Origin: Burkholderia sp. L27(2015)
GTDB lineage: Bacteria; Pseudomonadota; Gammaproteobacteria; Burkholderiales; Burkholderiaceae
DNA: 64,000 nucleotides
Reading direction: 5' to 3'
Assembly (NCBI RefSeq): GCF_009765705.1
Contig: NZ_LMUX01000017.1
Span: forward strand, 203,882-267,881
The position numbers and the translations under genes are program-made. The notes below the pieces were generated by a model. It did not search any database and was not told where the DNA came from. It worked only from the letters and a program-made list of their open reading frames with translations. This document shows positions 18,400 to 27,948 of this stretch, piece by piece (position 1 is the first letter of the stretch; each line of letters opens with the position of its first letter).

Positions 18400-20322
18400 A
18401 TGGATATCTACGGCAGTTTTTCAGCCCGCTTCGATAAGACTCGCGAGGACGAATTTTCGCTCGAGGAATATCTTGATATTTGTAAAACCGACCCCTCGGC
18501 TTATGCGACTGCAGGTGAACGCATGCTGATGGCAATCGGCGAACCCGAGCAGATCGACACGCGTAACGACTCCCGCTTATCGCGCTTGTTCGCCAACAAG
18601 GTGATCAAGGTGTACCCCGCATTCCGAGAGTTCTATGGTGCCGAAGAAGTCATCGAACAAGTGGTCGCGTATTTTCGCCACGCGGCGCAGGGGCTTGAAG
18701 AACGCAAGCAGATCCTGTACTTGCTTGGGCCGGTAGGCGGCGGCAAGTCGTCGATCGCCGAACGCCTTAAGCAGCTCATGGAGCGCGTGCCGTTCTATTC
18801 GATCAAGGGCTCGCCGGTCAACGAATCGCCGCTCGGTCTGTTCGACCACGACGAAGACGGCCCGATACTCGAGCAGCAATACGACATTCCCATGCGCTAT
18901 TTGCGTAGCGTCTTGAGCCCATGGGCGGTCAAGCGGCTGCACGAGTACAACGGCGATATCCGACGCTTCCGGGTAGTGCGGCGTTATCCGTCGATCATGC
19001 GCCAGATCGCGATCTCCAAAACGGAGCCGGGCGACGAGAATAATCAGGACATCTCGGCACTGGTCGGCAAGGTCGATATTCGCAAGCTCGAGCAGTATGC
19101 CCAGGACGATGCCGATGCCTACAGCTATTCGGGCGGCCTGTGCCTGGCCAATCAGGGCTTGCTCGAATTCGTCGAAATGTTCAAGGCGCCGATCAAGGTG
19201 TTGCATCCGTTGCTGACCGCCACTCAGGAAGGCAACTTCAAAGGCACGGAAGGCTTCGGGGCGATTCCGTTCGACGGCATTATTCTGGCGCACTCCAATG
19301 AGTCGGAATGGAAGGCGTTTCGTAACAATCGCAACAACGAGGCATTGCTCGATCGTATCTACATTGTCAAGGTGCCGTATTGCTTGCGGGTGTCCGAAGA
19401 AATCAAGATCTATGAAAAATTGATTCGGAATTCGTCGCTGGCACAAGCGATTTGCGCACCGGGCACGCTGAAGATGATGTCGCAGTTCTCGGTGCTCACG
19501 CGCTTGCAGGAGCCGGAAAATTCGAGCTTATTCTCGAAGATGCAGGTCTACGACGGCGAGAACCTCAAGGATACCGACCCGAAAGCCAAGTCGTATCAGG
19601 AGTACAGGGATTTTGCCGGCGTCGATGAAGGCATGACGGGTGTGTCCACCCGGTTTGCGTTCAAGATCCTCTCGCGGGTGTTTAATTTCGACACCACGGA
19701 GGTGGCGGCGAACCCGGTGCACTTGATGTACGTGCTGGAGCAGCAAATCGAGCGCGAGCAATTTCCGCCGGAATTGGAACAACGCTATCTGGCATTCATC
19801 AAAGATACGTTGGCCGGGCGCTATGTCGAATTCATCGGCAAGGAGATTCAAACTGCGTATCTTGAATCGTATTCGGAATATGGCCAAAACGTCTTCGATC
19901 GATACGTGACGTATGCGGATTTCTGGATCCAGGACCAGGAGTACCGCGATCACGACACGGGCGAAAGTTTCGATCGCGCGTCGTTGAATGGAGAACTTGA
20001 GAAAATCGAAAAACCGGCCGGCATCAGCAACCCGAAAGATTTCCGCAACGAGATCGTCAATTTTGTGTTGCGGGCTCGGGCGGGCAACGCGGGACAGAAT
20101 CCGCTATGGACCAGTTACGAGAAATTGCGGGTGGTGATCGAGAAGAAGATGTTCTCGAATACCGAGGAACTGTTGCCGGTGGTTTCGTTCAACACCAAGG
20201 GGTCGGCCGAGGAGCAGCGCAAGCACGAGGACTTCGTAAACCGCATGGTGACCAAAGGTTATACTCCAAAGCAGGTGCGTCTGTTATGTGAATGGTATCT
20301 GCGGGTGCGCAAATCGTCTTGA
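18400..20322 (+). CDS. prkA: PrkA-family serine protein kinase / AAA+ protein (YeaG)
   Basis: A 640-residue AAA+ protein; E. coli YeaG is 644. Walker A is GPVGGGKS at 110-117 and the N-terminal AAA-PrkA segment 'EEYLDICKTDPSAYATAGERML' region is typical. Family members are stationary-phase and starvation proteins reported to have kinase activity, and Bacillus PrkA has also been reported to act as a protease. ATG 18400 follows a very strong Shine-Dalgarno, so the open frame back to 18325 is not used. First gene of prkA-yeaH-spoVR. Confidence 0.95.
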   Translation: MDIYGSFSARFDKTREDEFSLEEYLDICKTDPSAYATAGERMLMAIGEPEQIDTRNDSRLSRLFANKVIKVYPAFREFYGAEEVIEQVVAYFRHAAQGLEERKQILYLLGPVGGGKSSIAERLKQLMERVPFYSIKGSPVNESPLGLFDHDEDGPILEQQYDIPMRYLRSVLSPWAVKRLHEYNGDIRRFRVVRRYPSIMRQIAISKTEPGDENNQDISALVGKVDIRKLEQYAQDDADAYSYSGGLCLANQGLLEFVEMFKAPIKVLHPLLTATQEGNFKGTEGFGAIPFDGIILAHSNESEWKAFRNNRNNEALLDRIYIVKVPYCLRVSEEIKIYEKLIRNSSLAQAICAPGTLKMMSQFSVLTRLQEPENSSLFSKMQVYDGENLKDTDPKAKSYQEYRDFAGVDEGMTGVSTRFAFKILSRVFNFDTTEVAANPVHLMYVLEQQIEREQFPPELEQRYLAFIKDTLAGRYVEFIGKEIQTAYLESYSEYGQNVFDRYVTYADFWIQDQEYRDHDTGESFDRASLNGELEKIEKPAGISNPKDFRNEIVNFVLRARAGNAGQNPLWTSYEKLRVVIEKKMFSNTEELLPVVSFNTKGSAEEQRKHEDFVNRMVTKGYTPKQVRLLCEWYLRVRKSS

Positions 20323-20424
20323 TCTTGCTCGCCTGAATCGCGTCCGGTGGCAACAAGTCGGGGCCGCCGGACGCGGGCCGCTCATCGGATCACATCGGGC
20401 GCCTGCGCGCGGGAGACATCTACA

Positions 20425-21684
20425 GTGCTGCATCAAATAATCGACCGCAGGCTTGCGGGGAAAAACAAGAGTATTGCGAACCGTGAGCGCTTCCTGCGCA
20501 GGTTCCGCAGCCACATCAGGCGTGCCGTGTCGGACGCGGTGCGCGACCGTAGTATCAAGGAGATCGAAAACTCCAAGAGCATTTCCATCCCTCGCAAAGA
20601 CATTTCTGAACCCGTGTTCCGGCACGGCCCGGGCGGCAAGCGCGAAATGATCCACCCCGGCAACGACCAATACATGAAAGGCGACAAGATCGATCGCCCG
20701 ACGGGGGGTGCTGGACAAGGGGGAAGCGCGGCCAGCAACGAGGGCGACGGCGAAGACGATTTCGTGTTTCAACTCAGCCGAGAAGAATTCATGCAGTACT
20801 TCTTCGAGGACCTCGAACTACCGCATTTGGTCAAGACGCAGCTAAGCGCCGTGCCCGATGTGAAAAATGTCCGGTCGGGCTACGCGGCCGAGGGCACGCC
20901 GAACAATATCGACATCGTGCGTTCGCTGCGCAGCGCGCTGGGTCGACGCATTGCGCTGGGCGCGCCCTTAGTCACCGAGTTGGCGCGTCTTGAAGCCGAG
21001 CTGGAGCTGATCAAGGCGGACACCGGCGACCGGCGCATCGAGATTGAAGAGCTTGCGGAAGCGATCCACCATTTGAAGGGCAAGATCTGGCGCATTCCCT
21101 TTATCGACCCGTTCGATTTGCGCTATGTGAATCGCATCCGTCAACCTACGCCATCGAGTCAAGCGGTGATGTTTTGCGTGATGGACGTATCGGGTTCGAT
21201 GGACGAACAGCGCAAGGATCTGGCCAAGCGCTTTTTCATCCTGTTGTACCTGTTCTTGACGCGCAACTACGAAAAGATCGAGGTGGTTTTTATCCGTCAT
21301 CACACCCGTGCCGACGAAGTCGATGAAGATACCTTTTTCCATTCGACGGAAAGCGGCGGCACCGTCGTTTCCAGCGCGCTGGAGTTGATGGATCAGATCA
21401 TCACGCAGCGCTACGATCCGAGCGCCTGGAATATCTACGCAGCTCAGGCGTCCGATGGCGATAACTGGGGCGACGATTCGCCGCAATGCCGTGCTTTACT
21501 CGCCGAGCGCATATTGCCGCGCACGCGTTATTTCGCTTATATCCAGGTCGCTCAGGAGGAGCAGAATCTGTGGATGGAGTATCAGACGCTCGCGCAAAGC
21601 TATGGTCAATTCGCCATGAAGAAGGTCATCGCGGCGTCGGACATCTACCCGGTGTTCAGGGAGTTGTTCGAAAAGCAGATCTGA
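20425..21684 (+). CDS. yeaH: YeaH/DUF444 VWA-domain protein
   Basis: A 419-residue protein of the YeaH family, the constant partner of PrkA. It begins with the family signature IIDRRLAGKNKS and ends in a von Willebrand A domain with the MIDAS motif DVSGS at 254-258. The middle holds a disordered Gly/Asp-rich linker. I chose GTG 20425 because the family starts just before 'IDRRL' and GGGAG lies 9 bases upstream; the ORF is open to 20347. The AAA+ plus VWA pairing suggests a chaperone-like complex on an unknown target. Confidence 0.92.
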   Translation: MLHQIIDRRLAGKNKSIANRERFLRRFRSHIRRAVSDAVRDRSIKEIENSKSISIPRKDISEPVFRHGPGGKREMIHPGNDQYMKGDKIDRPTGGAGQGGSAASNEGDGEDDFVFQLSREEFMQYFFEDLELPHLVKTQLSAVPDVKNVRSGYAAEGTPNNIDIVRSLRSALGRRIALGAPLVTELARLEAELELIKADTGDRRIEIEELAEAIHHLKGKIWRIPFIDPFDLRYVNRIRQPTPSSQAVMFCVMDVSGSMDEQRKDLAKRFFILLYLFLTRNYEKIEVVFIRHHTRADEVDEDTFFHSTESGGTVVSSALELMDQIITQRYDPSAWNIYAAQASDGDNWGDDSPQCRALLAERILPRTRYFAYIQVAQEEQNLWMEYQTLAQSYGQFAMKKVIAASDIYPVFRELFEKQI

Positions 21685-21814
21685 TCGGTCTTCTGGCGGG
21701 TCTGGCGCGCTTCGATTTACCGGGGCTTCAAAGTTGAACGTCGAGTTGAGCGTCAAGTAGCGCTCGCGGCGTAGTCCCGACGTATTGCATGAGAGTATTG
21801 CCTAGGAGCAGCAC

Positions 21815-23338
21815 ATGAAAACTCTGGAACGAACCCAGTTACCGTGCCCGTCCGACTGGAACTTCGAGCTCATCGAACAATACGATCAGGAGATCGCGCG
21901 GGTCGCGGCCAATTACCGGCTCGATATCTATCCGATTCAGCTCGAAATCATCTCGGCCGAGCAAATGATGGATGCGTACGCCTCGGTTGGCCTGCCGGTC
22001 AATTACCGCCACTGGTCGTTCGGCAAGCATTTTCTGTCGACGGAGAAGAGTTATCGCCGCGGCCAGATGGGCCTGGCCTACGAAATCGTGATCAATTCCA
22101 ACCCCTGCATCGCGTATTTGATGGAAGAAAATACGATGACGATGCAGGCGCTCGTGATTGCGCATGCCGCTTATGGGCATAACTCGTTTTTCAAGGGCAA
22201 TTACCTGTTCCAGTTATGGACCGATGCGCACGCCATCGTCGATTACCTGGTCTATGCCAAGAATTACATCGCCGAGTGCGAAGAGCGCTACGGGTTGGAA
22301 CGGGTCGAGCTGCTGCTCGACTCCTGCCATGCATTGATGTATTACGGTGTCGATCGCTACAAACGCCCGCAAAAACCCTCGTTGGCCAAAGAGCTGGTGC
22401 GGCAACGTGAACGCGAGGCCTATCAGCAGTTGCAGGTCAATGAACTATGGCGGACGGTGCCGCAGAAAAAAGGCGAAGCCACGCCCTACGCCGAGGAGCG
22501 TTTTCCGGCCGAGCCTGAAGAAAATCTACTGTATTTTGCCGAGAAGAATGCACCGTTGCTCGACGCGTGGGAGCGGGAAATCATCCGTATCGTACGCAAG
22601 GTCGGCCAGTATTTCTATCCGCAGCGGCAGACTCAGGTCATGAACGAGGGGTGGGCCACGTTCTGGCACTACACCTTGCTCAATACGCTTTACGACGAGG
22701 GCAAGCTGGCCGACCGCTTCATGATGGAATTTCTCCATTCGCACAGCAATGTCGTGTTTCAGCCGCCCGTGAGCGCGCCTTACTACAGCGGCATCAACCC
22801 ATACGCGCTGGGTTTTTCGATGATGAGCGACCTGCGCCGGATCTGCGAGCACCCGACCGACGAAGACCGCCGCTGGTTCCCGGAACTGGTCGGCACGCCG
22901 TGGCTCGATACCCTGCATTACGCGATGCGCAACTTCAAGGACGAGAGCTTTGTCGCGCAATATCTATCGCCCAAGCTGATGCGCGATATGCGCCTGTTTG
23001 CCGTGCTCGACGACGATACGCGCAACGCGCTTGAAGTCTCGGCGATCCACGACGACTCCGGGTATCAATACCTGCGCGAGGCCTTGTCGCGGCAATACGA
23101 TATACACCATCGAGAACCCAACATCCAGGTCTGGTCGGTCGACACGCGCGGCGATCGCAGCTTGATGCTCAGGCATTTTCGCACGGACAACCGACCGCTG
23201 GCCGGCGACACCGAAGAAGTGCTCAAGCACATGGCGCGCCTGTGGCAGTTCACAGTGCATCTGGAAAGTATCGACGAAAACGGCGTGGTCAGGCAGCGCT
23301 ACGAGTGCGAGCCGCAGCGGCAACCTGTGCGGGTTTAG
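21815..23338 (+). CDS. SpoVR family protein (YcgB)
   Basis: A 507-residue cytoplasmic protein of the SpoVR/YcgB family. Recognisable segments are 'YPIQLEIISAEQMMDAYASVG', split here by the family's conserved Asn-Tyr-Arg-His-Trp, 'NEGWATFWHY', and a conserved C-terminal basic domain. SpoVR is named from spore cortex formation in Bacillus; in proteobacteria it accompanies prkA-yeaH and is linked to stationary-phase and osmotic stress, with unknown biochemistry. AGGAG precedes ATG 21815. The three genes form one operon and the order matches the usual one. Confidence 0.93.
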   Translation: MKTLERTQLPCPSDWNFELIEQYDQEIARVAANYRLDIYPIQLEIISAEQMMDAYASVGLPVNYRHWSFGKHFLSTEKSYRRGQMGLAYEIVINSNPCIAYLMEENTMTMQALVIAHAAYGHNSFFKGNYLFQLWTDAHAIVDYLVYAKNYIAECEERYGLERVELLLDSCHALMYYGVDRYKRPQKPSLAKELVRQREREAYQQLQVNELWRTVPQKKGEATPYAEERFPAEPEENLLYFAEKNAPLLDAWEREIIRIVRKVGQYFYPQRQTQVMNEGWATFWHYTLLNTLYDEGKLADRFMMEFLHSHSNVVFQPPVSAPYYSGINPYALGFSMMSDLRRICEHPTDEDRRWFPELVGTPWLDTLHYAMRNFKDESFVAQYLSPKLMRDMRLFAVLDDDTRNALEVSAIHDDSGYQYLREALSRQYDIHHREPNIQVWSVDTRGDRSLMLRHFRTDNRPLAGDTEEVLKHMARLWQFTVHLESIDENGVVRQRYECEPQRQPVRV

Positions 23339-23347
23339 TTGCGCGGG

Positions 23348-23412
23348 TTGAGCTGGGTGCATTGAGCCGGGTGCGTTGAGCTGGCTGGGTCGAGCTGGCT
23401 GGGTCGAGCTGA
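23348..23412. repeat. Degenerate 14-16 bp tandem repeats between spoVR and the methyltransferase
   Basis: Units based on 'ttgagctgggtgca'; two exact copies of 'gagctggctgggtc' lie at 23378-23391 and 23392-23405. They fill the space between two convergent genes and are non-coding. Confidence 0.8.
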
Positions 23413-23423
23413 ATGAGGTGGCT

Positions 23424-24062
23424 TCAGAACACGCCCGGCAGTACGCGAAAGCGCACTTGGCGTCGATACGCCTGGTATGACGTGTCTTGGCTCAACAAGG
23501 CTTCTTCGCGAAGTACCCGGTAACCCTGAAACACATAGAGCACAACATAGACCAGGAAATTCTGAACACTGAAATTCGCCAGCAAAAATGCCACGTGGTT
23601 CAGGAAGTAGCCGCTATACATCGGGTGACGCGTAAATCGGTACGCGCCGGTCGTGACGATGCCACGATTGGCCGGTAACAAGCCGAACGAGCGCCGCAAC
23701 GAGACTTTCGCGTATAGCGCGAGCCCAAGCCCCAAGACCTGCATGACGGTCGCAATGCGTTCGGGAATGAGATGTATACCCGGCAGCAAGTTCACGCCAA
23801 GAAAATAATAGGTGGCAACGAGCGTGGAAATCAGGGCGAGCGGGCTCCAATCACGCTTGCTGGGCACGCGTGTGCACAACAGCAGCACCACGTTCGCGAT
23901 CTCGCCTACGAGCAACAACAACACCGTCACCCGCCCCGGATCCAGATGCCATTGCTTGAACGCAGCGACCGCGAAAACCATACCGGCGAGCGCAGCACAC
24001 ACGCGCAGAATCAATTCGAACAGGACGTGCGACAGCGGAGCCGGTCCAGCGGGTGAGTTCAT
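23424..24062 (-). CDS. Membrane methyltransferase of the ICMT / phospholipid methyltransferase type
   Basis: A 212-residue protein with about five membrane helices. The C-terminal signature GAYRFTRHPMYSGYFL and the following Arg/Glu-rich end ('RVLREEALL') are those of isoprenylcysteine carboxyl methyltransferase/PEMT-like enzymes (PF04191/PF04140), which use S-adenosylmethionine at the membrane face. In bacteria the acceptor is usually unknown. ATG 24062 is used; an upstream GTG at 24074 would add four residues. It converges on spoVR across a tandem repeat. Confidence 0.82.
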   Translation of the reverse strand: MNSPAGPAPLSHVLFELILRVCAALAGMVFAVAAFKQWHLDPGRVTVLLLLVGEIANVVLLLCTRVPSKRDWSPLALISTLVATYYFLGVNLLPGIHLIPERIATVMQVLGLGLALYAKVSLRRSFGLLPANRGIVTTGAYRFTRHPMYSGYFLNHVAFLLANFSVQNFLVYVVLYVFQGYRVLREEALLSQDTSYQAYRRQVRFRVLPGVF

Positions 24063-24269
24063 GGGGCAGGGCACAAAAAGGTTGGCGAGAGGGTTGGCCT
24101 AAGGATTGACCAACATTTAGCAGCAGCGCAGCGCACGAAACACTACAGCGCCGAACGACTAGCCAAGATTACCATCCCGCCGCGCTCGGATGAAAGCTGC
24201 GCGCCGCGTTATTCCCCCAAGCCCCAAGAGACTGACGTAGATTCGCCACCCATAGTCCAGCAGTACAGA

Positions 24270-25958
24270 TCAGACGCGGCGGGTGCTGAAATCGAGCGCC
24301 CCGGTCAAATCGCCCAGTGGTTCGCGATTGTCCTCTCGAAACGCTCGATCGCGCGCCGCAACCCCTTCAAGCGGCTGCAAGTCGTGGACGCGCGAGATAA
24401 ATCGCAGGATAGATATCGTGTCGTAGGGGGTATGGTCGATATAGCCGCGACGTGCGTGCTCGGACACGATCAGGGCAGGGACTCGTGAGCCCGGGCCCCA
24501 CCGGTCGCCTTTGGGCGGCGACACGTGATCCCACCAGCCGCCATTTTCGTCGACGGTAATGATGACCACCATATCCTGCCATTGCGGACCTTGCCGCAAT
24601 TGCTCGACCACGTGTGCGATATGCTGGTCGCCAGACGCCACGTCCGCGTAGCCGGCGTGCATGTTCAAATTCCCCTGCGGCTTGTAGAACGTCACCGCGG
24701 GCAGTTTGCCGGCTGCAGCGTCGGCCAGGAAATGATTGGTCGCTACCGTATCGCCTTCGCCCGCGTCGCGCAGATGGCGCGCGCGTGCCGCGGTGCCCGG
24801 GGCGTAATTGGCAAAATAGTTGAACGGCTGGTGATGAGTCTGGAAATTGGGCACCGGGCTCTTGTTACCGCCATCGATGGCAGCCTGCCAGGCGCCTGCG
24901 TACCACGCCCAGTCCACGCCGCGATCCGAAAGCCGGTCGCCGATAGTGGCATAGGTTTGCGGCGGCAGCGTGTTGGGATTGGCGGGATCGGCGTAACGCG
25001 GATCGCCGCCTTTGGCTGGTGGCACGCTGCTCGGCTGATAGGGCGTTTGCATCGTGTTGACTGCGTACCCATCGGGGGTCATTGCGCCGTCGTTGACGAA
25101 TAAGGGCACGCCGTCGAGCGCCGAGCGCGGCGAGTTTGCGGCAACCTTCAGGCTGGTACCGCGCGGGTCGTCACCGTCCAGCACCGCGACCTTCTTTTTT
25201 GCCGGGCTGTTGGCGACGTTCGGATAAACCGGAGGAGCCGCCGAAATCAGGTAGACGTGGTTCATAAACGAGCCGCCGAACGCGCCCATGAAAAAATTGT
25301 CGCACAGCGTGTATTCGCGCGCGAGTTTCGCCAGTTGGAGGCTATTCACGGTATTGCCGTAGTGCCCCATGACCAGGCCGCCGCTGTCGGCCCAGGCGAC
25401 AAACTGATCGTTGCGGCCGCCGTTGATCTGCATCTGGTTTTGGTAAAAACGATGCCAGAGATCCTGGGTCACGACAGCCTCGGGCAACGGTTCGCCTTGC
25501 GCGTCGCTGAGTTTGAACGGCTTGTTGGCCAGCCCGCTGATATCATTTTCGCCGATCTTGAACGTCTTGCCGTCGACGGTTTGTGCTGTGGGCACCAAGC
25601 CGCCCCAAATTTTCGGCAGGGTGGGCAGCCGCGTCAGACCATCACGGTCGAGTTGCACTGAGCGGTGCTCCGACACATCGTCAAGCGGACTCTGCACACC
25701 CGGAAAATTGCCGAACAAATTATTGAAACTGCGGTTCTCCGCATAGATCACGACAATGTGCTTCACATGCTGTTTGAGCAACGCGTTGGTGCGTTTTTCG
25801 CTCGCCGGCAGACCGGCAGCCAGCCCGTCCTCGCTGTATGTTGCAACACCCAAGCCCAATGCCGCGATGCCGCCGAGTATCTTGCGCCGGTTCGGGTTCA
25901 AAACGACGTCATCGTCTGCTGGGGTGTCTGCAGGCAAATCCTGGTCTTTGGATGTCAT
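24270..25958 (-). CDS. Tat-exported acid phosphatase / phospholipase-C-like phosphoesterase
   Basis: A 562-residue protein of the phosphoesterase family PF04185 (AcpA, phospholipase C). A twin-arginine signal is visible: NRRKILGG with Arg24-Arg25, then a hydrophobic stretch to about 48. The metal/nucleophile site IYAENRSFNNLFG (Glu74, Asn75) and the C-terminal metal motif TVDENGGWWDHVSPP are typical. AcpA-type members are periplasmic acid phosphatases, others split phospholipids; without the C-terminal DUF756 repeats of classical PLCs, the acid phosphatase type is more likely. The 212 bases upstream hold a 22-bp tandem repeat. Confidence 0.87.
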   Translation of the reverse strand: MTSKDQDLPADTPADDDVVLNPNRRKILGGIAALGLGVATYSEDGLAAGLPASEKRTNALLKQHVKHIVVIYAENRSFNNLFGNFPGVQSPLDDVSEHRSVQLDRDGLTRLPTLPKIWGGLVPTAQTVDGKTFKIGENDISGLANKPFKLSDAQGEPLPEAVVTQDLWHRFYQNQMQINGGRNDQFVAWADSGGLVMGHYGNTVNSLQLAKLAREYTLCDNFFMGAFGGSFMNHVYLISAAPPVYPNVANSPAKKKVAVLDGDDPRGTSLKVAANSPRSALDGVPLFVNDGAMTPDGYAVNTMQTPYQPSSVPPAKGGDPRYADPANPNTLPPQTYATIGDRLSDRGVDWAWYAGAWQAAIDGGNKSPVPNFQTHHQPFNYFANYAPGTAARARHLRDAGEGDTVATNHFLADAAAGKLPAVTFYKPQGNLNMHAGYADVASGDQHIAHVVEQLRQGPQWQDMVVIITVDENGGWWDHVSPPKGDRWGPGSRVPALIVSEHARRGYIDHTPYDTISILRFISRVHDLQPLEGVAARDRAFREDNREPLGDLTGALDFSTRRV

Positions 25959-26129
25959 ATTTTATGCGCTCTAAGGATACGAAGGACGACGACAGCCGAT
26001 GCAAGCAAGGCATGGACAACTAAACGTTCCGCACGACCACCAATGATAGGGGAAAAACGGGACGTAGAAAACGTGCCAGCTATACCCCGAACGGAGACTA
26101 CGCTAGAAATATGACCGATTGGTTAATCG

Positions 26130-26173
26130 GGCACGCTGGCCCGCTGTGTCAGGCACGCTGGACCGCTTTGTCA
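26130..26173. repeat. 22-bp tandem repeat at the end of the VWA gene
   Basis: Two copies starting 'ggcacgctgg' and ending 'tgtca', with two mismatches. The second copy includes the stop codon of the VWA gene (26171-26173). Confidence 0.8.
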
Positions 26174-27943
26174 GGCATGATGCCCGGATTTCAACAAGGT
26201 TTTGCTCAGCACCGACAGCGCCGTGGCGGGCAGTTCACTCAACGTGCGCACCACCACCGCGTCGGGATAAAACGTGTCGACCGCGTCGTCGAGTATGCCG
26301 ATGCCGATCAACTCGATGCCGCTTTTCGCAATCGCCTCGACGCGCGCATGCAAGTCGGTTCGCAAGATGGCGGGATTGCCATCGCCCGTGGCGGGATAAC
26401 CGTCCGAGAGCACCATCAGGACACGCCGTTGCGCCGGATGTTCGGCCAAGCGACCGGCCGCCCAGGCCAGGCACTCGCCATCGGGATTTTCGTGACCGCA
26501 TTCGATCTGTGCGATGCCCGAAAGATCGGGCGAATCGAACCGCTTGTAGATGTGCAAGTCGAGCCGTTCGACCAAGCGGTTGTAGCCCCGCAGATCGCCG
26601 CCGGCAGCTTTGCGCGCTTCGAAGAGCGCGCGCATATCGGCCGATTCGATCGAACTGTAGCCGAGCACTTCGCATGCGAAATCGAGCTGGACAAGCGCGT
26701 CGGCGAGCGCCGCGGCACACAGACGCGCGAGTGCGATCTTGTCGCCGGCCATTGATCCGCTCAGGTCGAGCAGCAGCGTAATCGCGGTGTCGCGGCCTTT
26801 GCGCGCGCGTTTGACCTTGAACGGCGTCCGATAACCAGGCGCCGTGACCAGTTTGGCCAATGCGGACCGGTCGATTTCGCCGCGCTCCTGCTCGCGCCGC
26901 CAGTGTGTCCATTCATCGGCGCGCAATGCCCGTTCCAGCCGGGCTTTCAGTGCTCCGGTTTCGGCTCTGGCCGCCGCGCGCAGCCGCTGCCACGCCGAGG
27001 GGACACCCAGGCCGGTGAGGTCGGTAATGGTGTCGAATTCAGTCGACAAGGGAATCGACAAGATCGGCCGTTGATACACCGCCTGTTGCTGGGCGGCAGC
27101 GGCTGCGGCCTGAGGCGAGAGCTGGCTCACGCCGGGCGCAGACGCGCTCATGCCGATGGCTTCGCTGGTCTCGCTCTCCAGTGTCGAGCCCCCCGCGGGC
27201 GGCTCGACTAGCGGGTCACCTGCCAAGCTGCTGTCGTCGTCCTCATCGGAGTCATCAAGCTCGTCGTCGTCGAGCGCACCGCCTTGCTCGGCTTCAAAGC
27301 CGTGCGCGGCATCCGCCGACAGCATCATATTGTTGACGCGGCCGGCGCCCAGCGCACGCACGCGCTCGATGATCCGGCGTGCTGCATCCAGGCTCGCGCG
27401 CGTGGAGCCGCTGCGTTTCGCGTCAGCCAGCACATCCTGGATCGCGCTCAGGCCCGAATCGAGCGACGCGCTGGCGTAACGTGGTTGCATCGGCTCATCC
27501 CATAGCGCGCATTCGATCAACCACAGATAACGCGCACTCCACGAGAGAGAGTCCCATTTTGCGCTGGCCTGCGTATCCGCGTGGGCTCGCAGGCTACGCA
27601 AAAACCATTGCGCGCCGGGGTAATCGTGCAGCAACAATGTGCATACGCGCCGATCTTCGATAATTTGAGCGAGCCGCTGTTCCAGAGCGCGGCCGCGCTT
27701 CGCGAGCGCTTTCAATTCGGAATACTTGGCGCGCGCGACCAGCAAATCCAGGTACCCGACCAGCACATCGCGACCCGCTTCGTCGGTCGATTCCAGCTCG
27801 GGAATAATGATTTTCCCCGGCTCGACGCGCGGGCCGGTCGGGCTGAATACGATCTCCACGTCGTATTGACGCGTGAGCACGCGCGCAACCTTGGTGAGCG
27901 TGGACTCGAAGTCGAACCCGAGAAAGGGCTGCGTGGGACGCAT
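26171..27943 (-). CDS. CobT-like VWA-domain protein
   Basis: A 590-residue protein whose C-terminal half is a von Willebrand A domain with MIDAS DLSGS at 393-397 and a later TxxE-type strand, as in CobT of aerobic cobaltochelatase. The middle (about 225-300) is acidic and Ala/Gln-rich, probably a linker. It forms a pair with the upstream AAA+ gene, five bases away. There is no cobN or other cobalamin gene nearby, so I read it as a generic MoxR/VWA chaperone pair rather than a true cobaltochelatase subunit. The N-terminal 200 residues show no domain I recognise. Confidence 0.82.
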   Translation of the reverse strand: MRPTQPFLGFDFESTLTKVARVLTRQYDVEIVFSPTGPRVEPGKIIIPELESTDEAGRDVLVGYLDLLVARAKYSELKALAKRGRALEQRLAQIIEDRRVCTLLLHDYPGAQWFLRSLRAHADTQASAKWDSLSWSARYLWLIECALWDEPMQPRYASASLDSGLSAIQDVLADAKRSGSTRASLDAARRIIERVRALGAGRVNNMMLSADAAHGFEAEQGGALDDDELDDSDEDDDSSLAGDPLVEPPAGGSTLESETSEAIGMSASAPGVSQLSPQAAAAAAQQQAVYQRPILSIPLSTEFDTITDLTGLGVPSAWQRLRAAARAETGALKARLERALRADEWTHWRREQERGEIDRSALAKLVTAPGYRTPFKVKRARKGRDTAITLLLDLSGSMAGDKIALARLCAAALADALVQLDFACEVLGYSSIESADMRALFEARKAAGGDLRGYNRLVERLDLHIYKRFDSPDLSGIAQIECGHENPDGECLAWAAGRLAEHPAQRRVLMVLSDGYPATGDGNPAILRTDLHARVEAIAKSGIELIGIGILDDAVDTFYPDAVVVRTLSELPATALSVLSKTLLKSGHHA

Positions 27944-27948
27944 GGCCG